Counted from the stretch's first letter, positions 1-9,167 are shown. The stretch: 64,000 bases of DNA from Roseiarcus sp963765375 (GCA_963765375.1 CAVXVZ010000001.1:1-64000); one strand, 5' to 3'. Translations and numbers: made by a program. Notes: generated from the letters alone by a model not told the origin.

Positions 1-28
1 GATGCTCTACCTATTGAGCTACGCGCTC
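1..28 (-). tRNA. 5' part of a tRNA gene, cut by the window edge
   Basis: Read on the minus strand, the first 28 bases give a 7-nt acceptor strand, the U8-A9 pair and a canonical D-arm (GCTC ... GAGC with AATAGGTA in the loop). The rest, including the anticodon, lies before the window, so the isotype cannot be read. The acceptor strand GAGCGCG is only a weak hint. Identity as a tRNA is from the D-arm pattern alone. Confidence 0.75.
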
Positions 29-98
29 GCCTCGCGCGTTCGAAGGCGCGGGGCCTGTGCGTACAGCCTCGCGGGGGACCGGTCAACGGCAATCGCCC

Positions 99-1052
99 TC
101 AACCCGCGGCTGCGCGCGCCGCCTTGAGCCGCTTAAAGTCGTCGCCGGCGTGGTGCGAGGAGCGGGTCAGCGGCGACGACGAGACGAGCAGGAAGCCCTT
201 GGCGAGGCCGATCGCGGCATATTCGGCGAATTCCTCGGGCGTCACGAAGCGCGCGACGGCATGGTGCTTGGGCGTCGGCTGCAGATACTGGCCGATGGTG
301 AGGAAATCGACGCCCGCCGCCCGCATGTCGTCCATCATCTGCAACACTTCGTTGCGCTCTTCGCCGAGGCCGACCATCACCCCGGACTTGGTGAACAGCG
401 ACGCGTCCAGCTCCTTGGCGCGCTGAAGCAGCCTCAGCGAAGCGAAGTAGCGTGCGCCCGGGCGCACTGTCAGATATTTCGACGGCACGGTTTCGAGGTT
501 GTGGTTGAACACGTCCGGCCTCGCCGCGACCACGGCCTCGAGCGCCCCCTCCTTGCGCAGGAAATCAGGGGTCAAAACCTCGATCGTGGTTTTGGGCGCG
601 GCGCGGCGGATGGCCCCGATGGTGCGGGCGAAATGACGCGCTCCGCCGTCGCCCAGATCGTCGCGGTCGACCGAGGTCACCACGACATGGGCGAGGCCGA
701 GCCTGGCGACGCCGTCGGCGACGCGGTCGGGCTCGTTCTCGTCGAGGGGACCCGGCAGGCCGGTGCGCACGTTGCAGAAGGCGCAGGCGCGAGTGCAGGT
801 CTCGCCCATGATCATGAAGGTCGCGTGGCGCTTGTCCCAGCATTCGCCGATGTTGGGACAGCGCGCCTCCTCGCAGACGGTTGAGAGCTTGAGCTCGCGC
901 ACGAGGCTCAGCGTCTCGGCATAGACCGGCGAGCCGGGCGCCCTGACGCGGATCCAGGGCGGCTTGCGGGCGACCGGCTGGTCGGGCCGGTGCGCCTTCT
1001 CGGGATGGCGCGGCGGCGCGCGCTCGGCGACGGTGTCGATGAGCCGGATCAT
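99..1052 (-). CDS. lipA: Lipoyl synthase
   Basis: Radical-SAM enzyme that inserts two sulfurs into protein-bound octanoyl groups to make the lipoyl cofactor of 2-oxoacid dehydrogenases and the glycine cleavage H protein; cytoplasmic. Both [4Fe-4S] motifs are visible: the auxiliary cluster cysteines C60, C65 and C71 (CEEARCPNIGEC) and the radical-SAM CxxxCxxC at C86, C90 and C93 (CTRACAFC). The C-terminal SSSPLTRSSHHAG carries the RSSxHA signature whose serine ligates the auxiliary cluster. At 317 aa it has the usual family length. It stands alone, about 70 bp from the edge tRNA. The ATG at 1052 gives a typical N-terminus. Family assignment is certain. Confidence 0.97.
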   Translation of the reverse strand: MIRLIDTVAERAPPRHPEKAHRPDQPVARKPPWIRVRAPGSPVYAETLSLVRELKLSTVCEEARCPNIGECWDKRHATFMIMGETCTRACAFCNVRTGLPGPLDENEPDRVADGVARLGLAHVVVTSVDRDDLGDGGARHFARTIGAIRRAAPKTTIEVLTPDFLRKEGALEAVVAARPDVFNHNLETVPSKYLTVRPGARYFASLRLLQRAKELDASLFTKSGVMVGLGEERNEVLQMMDDMRAAGVDFLTIGQYLQPTPKHHAVARFVTPEEFAEYAAIGLAKGFLLVSSSPLTRSSHHAGDDFKRLKAARAAAG

Positions 1053-1165
1053 GGCGTAACGCTTCTAGGACCGGGCCGCGCGGCGGTCAAACATCGTCGC
1101 GTCGCGAAGCGGAACCGTCCCAGATAGACTTTTGCCGCGCTCAGCGGAAATTGAGCGAGTCCGCG

Positions 1166-3442
1166 TCAGGGACCGCAGCCCAGGCGCTGACAAAGCTCGC
1201 TCGCCGCATCGTTCGCGATGATCGCGTGCCCTTCCGCCGTCGGGTGGAAGGCCCCGCCCGTCGCGCGGCCGGAGAGGTCAAGCACCCCGAAGGCGTTCTC
1301 GTCGAGGTAATACTGCGGCCTCTGGTTGATGGCGAGAAAGACGTCGTTCATGGTGCGCAAGAGCCGGGTGCGGGTGCGGTAAGGCTCGAACCGGGTCGGC
1401 CGGAACGGCAGGAAAGCGGTGACTCCGTCAGTGCAGCCGTCCGCTTCCGCTCGCGGCACATGCATCGATTCAGCGCTCAGCGCGCAATGCAGGTTGGCGA
1501 AATCCGTGGCCGTGAAACAGGCTTCGCCCGCCGGCGGGCGGCTTTGCGGGTCGGTCGTCGCGCAGACCCCGCGCTTCGCGTAAGCCGACGTATAGGCGGT
1601 GACGACGTCGAAGGCCGGAGGCTTGAGGGCGAAGGCGGCGAGACTTTCGTTGAGCTTGACCCGCGCCTGTTCGACGTCCCTCTCCACCTGGTCGCTTTCG
1701 GGATAGTGCGCGAGGACGCCCCCGGTCGCGATCGAGCCTCCGCAATTGGTCTCGAAAAACGACGGTAACGTCGCAATCGTCAGTCCCGCGTTGCCTTCGG
1801 GACAGAAAACGCCGCTCTCGTTCTGGAGCGCGGGCGGATAGACGGCGACGATTACATGCGACGGGTCGATGCCGAAATCGGGCAGCATGTACTGGTCGAG
1901 AACCGCGCGCAGAAGATCGTAACGGCGGCCAAGCCGGGCAAAGAGGCTCAGCGTCGCCGCGCAGTTCGCCGTCCCGTCGAAACAGGGCGCTTGTGCGCTA
2001 GCGGCTTCGCGCAATAGCGGGTCCTGCAGAATGATCGCCGCCGCCCAGCCGGCGAATCCGACGTCGTTGACGCCGATGTCGATCAGGAGCGCGTCGGCTG
2101 CGCGCTTGAAGACATTGTTCGACCCGCAGCGCATGACGGCGCGGCGCAGCGCGGGGCCGGCGGCCTCGTAGAAACCGGGCGCCTGCTCCTGCCGCGCGGT
2201 CGGAGGCTCGGTCCGTCCGCACCAGGGGAAGCCCGAGACGCAATAGGAGCGGAAGGCCTGGGGCTGGCAGATTTCCTGATAGGCGAGTCCGATCTCCGAG
2301 CGGGAGCCGATGACGCCCTTGTCGGTTGCGGCGCTCCATTCGACGCCGTCGTAGCCGTAAAGGATGCCCTCCGGGATGGTCGCGCCCGAGCAGCCATAGG
2401 GGAGAATGGTGAAGGACTGGCGCGGGTCGCTCAGCGCGGCCGCGAGCGCGGTGCGGATCTGCCAGGAATAGACCGAGCGATGGCACCACCGGTCGGTCCA
2501 TTGCGCGCGCGTATCCTTGCCCGCGAGCGAAATGGGATCGGGAGCGCGAGCGGGAAGATTGCCGCCTGTCCAGGGCGCGCCGGAAAAGTGGGCGGTAAGC
2601 TCGGGATTGCCTTCGCCGGAGGTGAAGGAATCGCCGAAGCCGATCACGAGGCGATCTTTCGGCGTAACCGTCACGCTCGCCTGGGAGCCGTCCATTGTCC
2701 GCGTGACGGTCGTCTGGCCGGCGACGGACTTGGCGTCGTTCGGATCGGAGGGGACGACGATGCGAAGTTCGCGGCAATCGCCCGAGACGGTCGTCTCCCC
2801 CGCCTTGAGCGCCCGTTGGGTCGCCGCGACAAACGTCCGGGCGCCGGCGCCGTCCGCGGGGACCGCGCCGGCGAAACTCCATTGGCACGTTTGGCCCGCC
2901 GCCGCGTCGGGGTCGAAGACGCGCACGATCCATCCTGGCGCGCGCACATAGTCGCCCCAGACCGCGCAGCCATTATGCAGCCTCTGGCCCGGATTCCAGC
3001 AGGTGGCGGTCGATCCGGTCAGCGTCGCGCCTTCTGGCCGCTCGCGGACGAGCAGGCTCGCCCAGCCGCGCCGGTCGAGTTCCGGCTCCTGCGCCGGCGG
3101 CGGCCGTCCCTCCTCCGCTCTGAGCTGCTTGACGAGGTCATAGGGCGTGGCGGCGGCGTCGCGTGGCCAATCGATCGGCCAGCTCTTCGCGAGATCGCCG
3201 GCCTCGCTCAATCTTGTGGTCCAGAAGGCCGGGCCGTTCATGAACTTTTCAAGCTGCTCCGGAGTCGGCGCCGCGCCGTTCTCGGCAGCGTAAAGGTCGC
3301 GCGCCACCCGCTGCGCGGCGACGTCGGAGGGATAGAGGAAATAGCGAAAGTTGCGCTCGATCTCCCAGTCGAGGGCGAGCGCCGCTCGGGGCGCCAATGA
3401 TCCGAGAATGAGCGCGGCAAAAAGGAATCGACGGGTGGTCAT
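1166..3442 (-). CDS. Large secreted SGNH/GDSL-type hydrolase
   Basis: Predicted exported esterase or lipase of the SGNH fold, about 758 aa. The start chosen gives MTTRRFLFAALILGSLAPRAALA, a clear Sec signal peptide; a TTG further upstream at 3508 would add 22 unlikely residues. Block I (GFGDSFTSGEGN, about residue 270) supplies the nucleophilic serine, block III is GVNDVGF (about 456), and block V is HPTAEGH near the C-terminus (about 734). The GEGN variant is like that of large actinobacterial SGNH lipases, and the long spacing between blocks and many cysteines suggest a disulfide-rich insert. The substrate cannot be inferred. It follows lipA on the same strand but 113 bp away, so co-transcription is uncertain. 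Confidence 0.82.
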   Translation of the reverse strand: MTTRRFLFAALILGSLAPRAALALDWEIERNFRYFLYPSDVAAQRVARDLYAAENGAAPTPEQLEKFMNGPAFWTTRLSEAGDLAKSWPIDWPRDAAATPYDLVKQLRAEEGRPPPAQEPELDRRGWASLLVRERPEGATLTGSTATCWNPGQRLHNGCAVWGDYVRAPGWIVRVFDPDAAAGQTCQWSFAGAVPADGAGARTFVAATQRALKAGETTVSGDCRELRIVVPSDPNDAKSVAGQTTVTRTMDGSQASVTVTPKDRLVIGFGDSFTSGEGNPELTAHFSGAPWTGGNLPARAPDPISLAGKDTRAQWTDRWCHRSVYSWQIRTALAAALSDPRQSFTILPYGCSGATIPEGILYGYDGVEWSAATDKGVIGSRSEIGLAYQEICQPQAFRSYCVSGFPWCGRTEPPTARQEQAPGFYEAAGPALRRAVMRCGSNNVFKRAADALLIDIGVNDVGFAGWAAAIILQDPLLREAASAQAPCFDGTANCAATLSLFARLGRRYDLLRAVLDQYMLPDFGIDPSHVIVAVYPPALQNESGVFCPEGNAGLTIATLPSFFETNCGGSIATGGVLAHYPESDQVERDVEQARVKLNESLAAFALKPPAFDVVTAYTSAYAKRGVCATTDPQSRPPAGEACFTATDFANLHCALSAESMHVPRAEADGCTDGVTAFLPFRPTRFEPYRTRTRLLRTMNDVFLAINQRPQYYLDENAFGVLDLSGRATGGAFHPTAEGHAIIANDAASELCQRLGCGP

Positions 3443-3560
3443 GATCGCCCTCGCCCACGCCGCTAATGCGCCGGACGGACATTCTACGCCTGCCCGGCCG
3501 GACCGCAACGACGCGCCCGCAACCCGTAGAGGCGAGCGCTTGCCGGCGCTGTGCGAGGGA

Positions 3561-4175
3561 TCACAAGGCGCGCCTTGCCGACGCCCCGCCGCCTTGCTCG
3601 ATCGCCCGCCTGCGCATGACGAGCATGATCGCGACCGCCGCGTTCAGGACCATGAGCGTCGCCGGGTAGAATGACGTCGCGAACGAGATCGGGTCCATAG
3701 CCATGAGCGAAGGCACGAACTTGACCCCGTTCAGGGCGAAGCTCGCCGCGCTGTCTTTCTTCGGCTGCGACCAGCCGCGGACGAATGTCGGCCCGTAACC
3801 GAGCGCGTCGACAAGCGTCGTCAGCGCCGCCGCGACATTGGCCTCACCGGTGAAGAGGTAGACCATGAACACCGCCCCGCCCGCGACCAGGAACGCCCAT
3901 TCCCGGCGGGAAAAGCTTCGTTCCCCGCGCGCGACGCTGACGGCGACGAACAGGAAGCAGATGACCGTCATCGCCAGAAGCGTCCAGCTGCCCTGGCGCG
4001 CCCCTTCGTCGCGCTGGACCAGATAGCCGGTGAGGCTCAGGATTCCGAATAGGAACCAGCTCAACGGATGCGGCCGAACCTCGCCGCGGAGCGTCTGGGC
4101 GATGTAGATGACGGCCGCCAGCACGGCGAGGGCGACGGAAAGAAGCCCGAGCGCGTCACGCCAGTCGCCTGCCAC
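3561..4175 (-). CDS. PQ-loop/SemiSWEET-like multi-pass membrane protein
   Basis: A 204-aa inner-membrane protein with about six hydrophobic segments. Two similar stretches, IAQTLRGEVRPHPLSWFLFG (about residues 25-44) and a second with GYGPTFVRGWSQPKKDSAAS (about 125-145), resemble the paired repeats of PQ-loop proteins, each joining a proline-rich loop to a Ser/Trp helix. I take this as a likely PQ-loop-type transporter but know no substrate. The GTG start at 4175 lies 12 bp after the rsmB stop on the same strand, so the two are probably co-transcribed. Confidence 0.62.
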   Translation of the reverse strand: MAGDWRDALGLLSVALAVLAAVIYIAQTLRGEVRPHPLSWFLFGILSLTGYLVQRDEGARQGSWTLLAMTVICFLFVAVSVARGERSFSRREWAFLVAGGAVFMVYLFTGEANVAAALTTLVDALGYGPTFVRGWSQPKKDSAASFALNGVKFVPSLMAMDPISFATSFYPATLMVLNAAVAIMLVMRRRAIEQGGGASARRAL

Positions 4176-4187
4176 TACCGTGCCCTC

Positions 4188-5480
4188 TCAAACCCGCGCT
4201 AGCACCGCGACATAAAATCCGTCCGTGCCGGTCGTCCTTGGGCTCAGGCGGAAGCCCGGGCCGAAGGCCGAACGGTGCTCCTCGAGCGCCGGCAGTCCGG
4301 CGGAGCGCGCCTCCGCGCCGGCGTCAACCGGCAGGAAATCGTCGTGGCGGCGCATGAATTCGGCGATCCGGTCCTCGTTCTCGGCCCTCAGGACCGAGCA
4401 GGTGATATAGGTGATGCGCCCGCCGCGCCTGACGAAACGCACCGCCTTTTCAAGCGTTTCGTCCTGATCCTTGATCCGCTGCTCGAGCGCGCCGGGGCGG
4501 ATGCGCCATTTGGCGTCGGGGTTGCGCCGCCAGGCCCCGGAGCCGGTACAGGGCGCGTCGATCATGACCAGATCGCACCGCCCCTCGAGGTCGGCGAGCA
4601 CGTCCTGGCGGCCCCGCGGCGCCCGGACCTGGACGTTGCGCGCGCCCGATCGGGCGAGCCGGACGAAGATCGGCGCAAGTCGTCGCGGCTCATCGTCAGC
4701 GGCGTAGACCTGGCCCTGGTTCTGCATCGCCGCGGCAAGCGCCAGCGTCTTGCCGCCGGCCCCGGCGCAGAGGTCGAGGACCTGCATGCCGGGCTTGGCT
4801 TCGGCCAGGAGCGCCGCGAGCTGCGAGCCCTCGTCCTGCACTTCAACAAGGCCTTTGACATAGGCCGGGTCGGACGCGAGCGGCGGCGCCCGTCCGTCGG
4901 GACGCGTCGCGATCCTCAGGCCGACCGGCGAGTACGGCGTCGGTTCGGGCTTAAGATACGAAAGCGCGGCGAGCGCCTTGTCGCGCGTCGTCTTGAGGAG
5001 GTTGACGCGCAGATCGAGCGGCGCCCGCTCAGCGAGCGCCCTGCCCTCGTCCGCGGCCTTGTCGGCGAAGCTGCGCTCGAATTCCCCCGCGAGCCATTCG
5101 GGAAAGTCTCCTGCAACATGCGGCGGCGCGTCGGAGAGGTCGGCGAAGGCGAGGCGCGCCCGCTCGGCGTCGGTCAACGCCGCGGGCGCATGGCCCTCGC
5201 CTGAGAAAAGCAAAGCGATCGCCTCGAGGTCGAGGCCGCGCGTCTGCCTCAAGGCGCCGAGGATTTCGGCCCGCGGGGTCGCCTCGCCCATGATCCAGGC
5301 CGACGAGCTTTTCCTTCTGAGCGCGTCATAGACGAGGCTCGAGATCGCGGCGCGGTCGCCGGAGCCGGCGAAGCGATGCACAAGGCCCCAGTCCTTCATC
5401 GCATCCGCGGCCGGGCGGCGACGGGTCTGGATGTCAGTCAGGACTTCGATTGCGGCGGCGGCCCGGGCGGCGGGGGTCAT
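4188..5480 (-). CDS. rsmB: RsmB/NOP-family rRNA m5C methyltransferase
   Basis: SAM-dependent RNA cytosine-C5 methyltransferase; RsmB acts on 16S rRNA C967. An N-terminal NusB-like helical part is followed by a Rossmann catalytic domain. VLDLCAGAGGKT (about residue 235) is the SAM-binding motif I, DAPCTGSGAWRRNP (about 307) is motif IV with the release cysteine, and TCSV (about 362) holds the catalytic cysteine. The length of 430 aa is normal. It heads a two-gene unit with the PQ-loop-like membrane gene. The exact rRNA target is inferred from family, since several NOP paralogues share these motifs. Confidence 0.88.
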   Translation of the reverse strand: MTPAARAAAAIEVLTDIQTRRRPAADAMKDWGLVHRFAGSGDRAAISSLVYDALRRKSSSAWIMGEATPRAEILGALRQTRGLDLEAIALLFSGEGHAPAALTDAERARLAFADLSDAPPHVAGDFPEWLAGEFERSFADKAADEGRALAERAPLDLRVNLLKTTRDKALAALSYLKPEPTPYSPVGLRIATRPDGRAPPLASDPAYVKGLVEVQDEGSQLAALLAEAKPGMQVLDLCAGAGGKTLALAAAMQNQGQVYAADDEPRRLAPIFVRLARSGARNVQVRAPRGRQDVLADLEGRCDLVMIDAPCTGSGAWRRNPDAKWRIRPGALEQRIKDQDETLEKAVRFVRRGGRITYITCSVLRAENEDRIAEFMRRHDDFLPVDAGAEARSAGLPALEEHRSAFGPGFRLSPRTTGTDGFYVAVLARV

Positions 5481-5533
5481 GGGAGATACCTCAGACGCGG
5501 GAACCTCGTTGCCCGTTGCGTTGCAACAGGTTG

Positions 5534-5577
5534 CAATTTGCTTTCGTTCGCAAGCGACAATTTGCTTTCGTTCGCAA
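5534..5577. repeat. Pair of 20-bp direct repeats
   Basis: The 20-bp unit CAATTTGCTTTCGTTCGCAA occurs exactly at 5534-5553 and again at 5558-5577, start to start 24 bp. A related TTGCAACAGGTTGCAA inverted motif sits just before it. The pair lies between the rsmB start and the 3' end of the next gene, upstream of rsmB. It could be a regulatory site or a small tandem duplication. Confidence 0.7.
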
Positions 5578-5588
5578 CTGACAAAATG

Positions 5589-6029
5589 TCACCGGCAGCG
5601 CCGATCGGTCCCGATGTCGCGCGCGTCGACGACCCGGCCATTCACACTGGTGAGCTGAACACATTCTCCCGTTTGCGGATTGAAGTAGAATCCCGCGATC
5701 GCTCCGCCGGCCACCGAGGTGCCGACGTTCCTATATCCACGAGACGCCATCGCGCCCAAGGCCTGGGCGGGTTCCATTCCGCGAACGTTGGGAATTCCAA
5801 TCGTCGGGCCTCGCTGCGGTCGCCAATGACGCGGCCGCTCGTCGCTCCCCTGTTCCTCTTGCGCGGCGCGGCATCCCTGCCTGTAGGAGCGGCTGTCCTG
5901 CCCCTCATCGTATCGGCCGGCGAGACAATCGGAGTAGCCGCGATTGTATTCGGGCGGACCGGCGACGGCCGCCGGGGCGGCGAGCGACAAAACCAAGGTT
6001 GCCGCGGCAATGGCGATCAGGGTCCTCAC
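5589..6029 (-). CDS. Small secreted protein of unknown function
   Basis: A 146-aa protein starting with GTG at 6029, chosen because AGGAGAAG lies about 5 nt upstream and because it begins a clean signal peptide (VRTLIAIAAATLVLSLAAPAAVA). The mature part has four cysteines (YSDCLAGRY, RQGCRAA, GECVQL, DRRCR) that could form two disulfides, and an Arg/Gln-rich middle. No family is recognised. The C-terminal half (residues about 85-146) includes YFNPQTGECVQL and looks like a small globular domain seen in short periplasmic proteins. It sits between rsmB and the SulP gene on the same strand. Confidence 0.7.
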   Translation of the reverse strand: MRTLIAIAAATLVLSLAAPAAVAGPPEYNRGYSDCLAGRYDEGQDSRSYRQGCRAAQEEQGSDERPRHWRPQRGPTIGIPNVRGMEPAQALGAMASRGYRNVGTSVAGGAIAGFYFNPQTGECVQLTSVNGRVVDARDIGTDRRCR

Positions 6030-6138
6030 GGGCTTCTCCTGCTGGTCTTCCTGGACTACGGCAGATATCCCGCCGACGTCCGGGTAGCAGCAGACGTCGC
6101 CGATATCCAGAGCAGGCGAAAGCCTGGACCACACGCCC

Positions 6139-7980
6139 TCAGGCCTTCCCTTCTTCGACCGCGCCCGGGCCGGCGCCCATTCCGAGCGATCCGATTGAAG
6201 CGATGGCGGGCCCGGCGCGATCGGGATCTGACGCCGGCGACGGCGCGGCGGATTTCTCCAGCGCGTCGGCGACCGCGCGAACATAAAGAACGTCCGGCTT
6301 GACGAGCCCGCTGATCAAGAGCGCGCGTCGCACGCTTCTGCGCGCCCCGGCCACGAACACTTTCGTGCCGGCGCGGCGGAGCTTGCGAACAAAGACCTTC
6401 AAGGCCCTCGCCGCCGTCGCGTCGATCAACGGCACTTCGCTGAAGTCGAATACGAAAACGCGCGGATAGGCGCCGACCCCGTCAAACGCGGCGCCGGCCG
6501 CCGCGGTTGCGCCGAAAAAGAGCGCGCCGCTGATCTTGTAGACCGTGAAGCCGGATTCGGCGGCCGCGCGCGCGTCGTAGCTGACCCGCTCTCCGGGTTC
6601 GTCCGCCTGGTCCTCGGTCAGGAACCCGCTCCCGCCCTTAATTTCGACCGATTCCGCCATCCGGTGGAGGAACAGGAACGCGCCGAGCGTCACGCCGACG
6701 GCGATGCCGAGCGTCAAATCCTCGAAGACCGTAAGCAGGAAGGTCGAGAGCAGGATGAGCGCATCGCCCCGCGACGAGCGGATCAGAGCGACGAATTCCT
6801 CTCTTTCGGCCATGTTCCAGGCAACGATCGCGAGCACGGCGCCGAGCGCCGCCAGCGGGATGCCGGACGCAAGCGGCGCCGCCGCGGCCATGAAGATGAG
6901 CACGTAGAGCGCGTGCAGCATTCCGGAAATCGGCCCCTTCGCGCCCGCGCGAATGTTGGTCGCCGTCCGCGCGATCGCGCCGGTGACCGGCACGCCGCCG
7001 AAGATGACGGAAGCCATGTTCGCGGCGCCTTGCGCGGCCAGTTCGCAGTTCGACCGGTGGCGCCGCCCGGTCATCCCGTCGGCGACGACGGCGGAAAGCA
7101 GCGATTCGATCGAACCCAACAAGGCAATCGCCGCGGCGTCGGGCAAGAGCGCGCGCATCTTGATGAGATCGAAAGCGGGCAAGGCCGGCGCGGGCAGGCT
7201 TCTCGGAATGCCGCCGAACCGCGATCCGATGGTCGCGACGTCCAGGTGGAAGAGCCAGGTCAGGATTGAACAGCCCGCGACGGCGATGAGCATCCCCGGC
7301 CACAGCGGACGCCAGCGGCGCAAGCCGACGATGACGGCGATCGTGAGCGCCGCGAGCATCGCCGCCGCGGGCCTCATTGTGTCGATCGACGCCCATAACG
7401 CCCCGAGCTTGGGCAACAGCGGAGCCGGCTCCTTGGCGAGGTTGAGGCCAAGCAGCTCCTTGATCTGGCTTGCGAAAATGATCACCGCAATGCCGCTGGT
7501 GAAGCCCACCGTCACCGGATAGGGAATATATTTGATATACGTGCCCCAGCGCATGAAACCGAGCGCAAGCATGATGACGCCCGCCATCATGGTGGCGAGC
7601 GCGAGCCCGCCATAGCCGTGCCGGTCGACGATCGAGAACACCAGCACGATGAACGCGCCCGCCGGGCCGCCGATCTGAAACCGGCTGCCGCCGCACACGG
7701 AGATCACGAATCCGCCGACGATCGCCGCGAACAGCCCGCGATCCGGGCCTAGGCCGCAGGCGATCGCGATCGCCATCGATAACGGCAGCGCGACGATGGC
7801 GACCGTCAGACCAGCGACCGCGTCGGCGCGAAGGTCCTTAAGCGCGTAGCCCTCGCGCAGGACGGTCGCCAGCTTGGGAGTGAACAGCTCCGCGAAGCTG
7901 GCCTGTCGCAACGGCCCGCGTTTCACGGGTTCACTCGGGCCCGGATCGACGACCGTTGGCGGCGCCGGGTTCGGCGCCAT
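6139..7980 (-). CDS. SulP-family anion permease with STAS domain
   Basis: Inner-membrane transporter of the SulP (SLC26) family, usually carrying sulfate, bicarbonate or dicarboxylates. After a soluble N-terminus, a long membrane domain runs from DLRADAVAGLTVAIVALP to about residue 430, with the family signature GGSRFQIGGPAGAFIVLV. A C-terminal STAS domain (about residues 480-600) follows, with VFVFDFSEVPLIDATAARAL as its core. The ATG at 7980 gives about 613 aa; its ribosome site is poor and it overlaps the upstream regulator gene by 50 bp, so an in-frame GTG slightly downstream is possible. The substrate is not known from sequence. Confidence 0.88.
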   Translation of the reverse strand: MAPNPAPPTVVDPGPSEPVKRGPLRQASFAELFTPKLATVLREGYALKDLRADAVAGLTVAIVALPLSMAIAIACGLGPDRGLFAAIVGGFVISVCGGSRFQIGGPAGAFIVLVFSIVDRHGYGGLALATMMAGVIMLALGFMRWGTYIKYIPYPVTVGFTSGIAVIIFASQIKELLGLNLAKEPAPLLPKLGALWASIDTMRPAAAMLAALTIAVIVGLRRWRPLWPGMLIAVAGCSILTWLFHLDVATIGSRFGGIPRSLPAPALPAFDLIKMRALLPDAAAIALLGSIESLLSAVVADGMTGRRHRSNCELAAQGAANMASVIFGGVPVTGAIARTATNIRAGAKGPISGMLHALYVLIFMAAAAPLASGIPLAALGAVLAIVAWNMAEREEFVALIRSSRGDALILLSTFLLTVFEDLTLGIAVGVTLGAFLFLHRMAESVEIKGGSGFLTEDQADEPGERVSYDARAAAESGFTVYKISGALFFGATAAAGAAFDGVGAYPRVFVFDFSEVPLIDATAARALKVFVRKLRRAGTKVFVAGARRSVRRALLISGLVKPDVLYVRAVADALEKSAAPSPASDPDRAGPAIASIGSLGMGAGPGAVEEGKA

Positions 7981-8248
7981 CTCCCAGCGGCTCGATCCGC
8001 CGGCTCTGGCGCAGACGCACGCCGCGCCCGACGCCCTCGCTGCGCGCATGGTCGCCGATCAGTTCGACGCCGGCCGCCTCGAGAGCGGCGACGACCTTGA
8101 TGAGCGTGTCGACATTGCCGCGAACGTTGCCGTCGCTCGCCTCCATCCGCTGGATGGTCGGCAACGAAACGCCTGAGTGCTCCGCGAGAGCCTTCTGATC
8201 CAGGCCGATCAGAGCGCGGGCCGCGCGCAATTGAGCCGCCGTTAGCAT
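7931..8248 (-). CDS. HTH (Xre-type) transcriptional regulator
   Basis: A 105-aa protein. Residues about 5-65 form a helix-turn-helix of the Xre/Cro type (LTAAQLRAARALIGLDQKAL then HSGVSLPTIQRMEAS), which is the recognition pattern of this family, plus a stretch ending in LEAAGVELIGD. The tail after residue 70 is Arg-rich and low in structure. It overlaps the SulP gene by 50 bp on the same strand, so it probably regulates itself and the transporter. Paired ATGCTAA motifs upstream may be its operator. Confidence 0.8.
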   Translation of the reverse strand: MLTAAQLRAARALIGLDQKALAEHSGVSLPTIQRMEASDGNVRGNVDTLIKVVAALEAAGVELIGDHARSEGVGRGVRLRQSRRIEPLGDGAEPGAANGRRSGPE

Positions 8249-8301
8249 GACTGTAGCTCATATCTGGAATTTGAGTTTGCGGATAGACTATATCCATACT
8301 C

Positions 8302-8329
8302 ATGCTAAAAACATAATTATTAATGCTAA
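8302..8329 (-). promoter_or_regulatory. Possible operator: two ATGCTAA repeats
   Basis: ATGCTAA occurs at 8302-8308 and 8323-8329, start to start 21 bp, two helical turns, in an AT-rich patch about 55-80 bp upstream of the HTH gene. The 5-bp inverted arms GGATA and TATCC lie next to it at 8281-8295. Spacing on one DNA face is what a dimeric HTH regulator would use. Function is inferred only. Confidence 0.3.
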
Positions 8330-8500
8330 GGCGGTCTTGCGCGGTTTGCGTTCGTCGCGTCAAAGCGACGCTGGATTGTGAGCGCGGGTCGTGCGACGAG
8401 AAACACGGCGGCCCCGAACGTTCAGGGCGCGCCTTTACCGGCCATCAGGCGTTGGTTAGTGTTCTCGATCGCGAGCCATGTGAGATTTTCGGAGGGGGCA

Positions 8501-9154
8501 ATGAAAAGGGCGTTCTTGTGCCTGGCGCTGCTTGTCGCGTGGCTGGCCTCGTTCCCAGCGTGCGCAATGACATACACTTACGACGTCAGCTACAGCTTCG
8601 GGGCTACTCCGGCCGACGGCGAAATCACAGGTTTCATCACGACGTCCTGCGACAATTGCGATCTGACTGCGAGCAATGTTCTGTCCTGGTCATTCACGGC
8701 AAGCGACGGCACGAGCGGCAGCTCGTCAAATCCGGGCTCCGGAATCAACGCTTCGGGAGACATCCTCGAGGCGACGCCGACGGGAATCTTCACCGCCGCG
8801 GACGCCACGGTCGGGGGGTATTTTGCCTTCTGCAGCGACATATCGAACAACGGATCGGACTGCTTCAGCACGGCGGGACTGAATGTGGACAATAGGTTGG
8901 AGGGGCCGGATCAGCCGTTCCCGTTCTGGCATATCAGTTGGGAGGAGAATTCGTCCGCTGAAGGGATTTTCTCGACTGACGGCGGCGCTCCTGACAATCC
9001 AAACGGGCCCGGATTTGTATTTCCTGTCGTAGAGGTTGCTTCGCTTGCCGCCCCCGAACCGCCAGCCTGGGCGATGATGATCGTCGGCTTTGCCGGTCTC
9101 GGCTTCGTCGCCCATCGCCGGCGAAGGCGCGCCGAGAAACCCCGAACCGCCTGA
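8501..9154 (+). CDS. PEP-CTERM-anchored secreted protein
   Basis: A 217-aa exported protein. The ATG at 8501 follows GGAGGGGG and starts a Sec signal peptide (MKRAFLCLALLVAWLASFPACA). The C-terminus has the alphaproteobacterial PEP-CTERM layout: EPPAWAMM, a hydrophobic helix (IVGFAGLGFVA) and a basic tail (HRRRRR). This signal is cut by an exosortase and usually goes with an exopolysaccharide matrix. The middle is rich in Ser, Gly, Asp and Thr, with cysteines in SCDNCDL and at CSD and CFS. Its function is unknown. A second PEP-CTERM protein lies at 18.5-19.9 kb. Confidence 0.85.
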   Translation: MKRAFLCLALLVAWLASFPACAMTYTYDVSYSFGATPADGEITGFITTSCDNCDLTASNVLSWSFTASDGTSGSSSNPGSGINASGDILEATPTGIFTAADATVGGYFAFCSDISNNGSDCFSTAGLNVDNRLEGPDQPFPFWHISWEENSSAEGIFSTDGGAPDNPNGPGFVFPVVEVASLAAPEPPAWAMMIVGFAGLGFVAHRRRRRAEKPRTA

Positions 9155-9167
9155 TCGCGTAGCCCAT

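Noticed and set aside
57..884. Long opposite-strand reading over lipA
   Set aside because: Arg/Gly-rich mirror of a high-GC gene with no domain; lipA on the other strand is certain.
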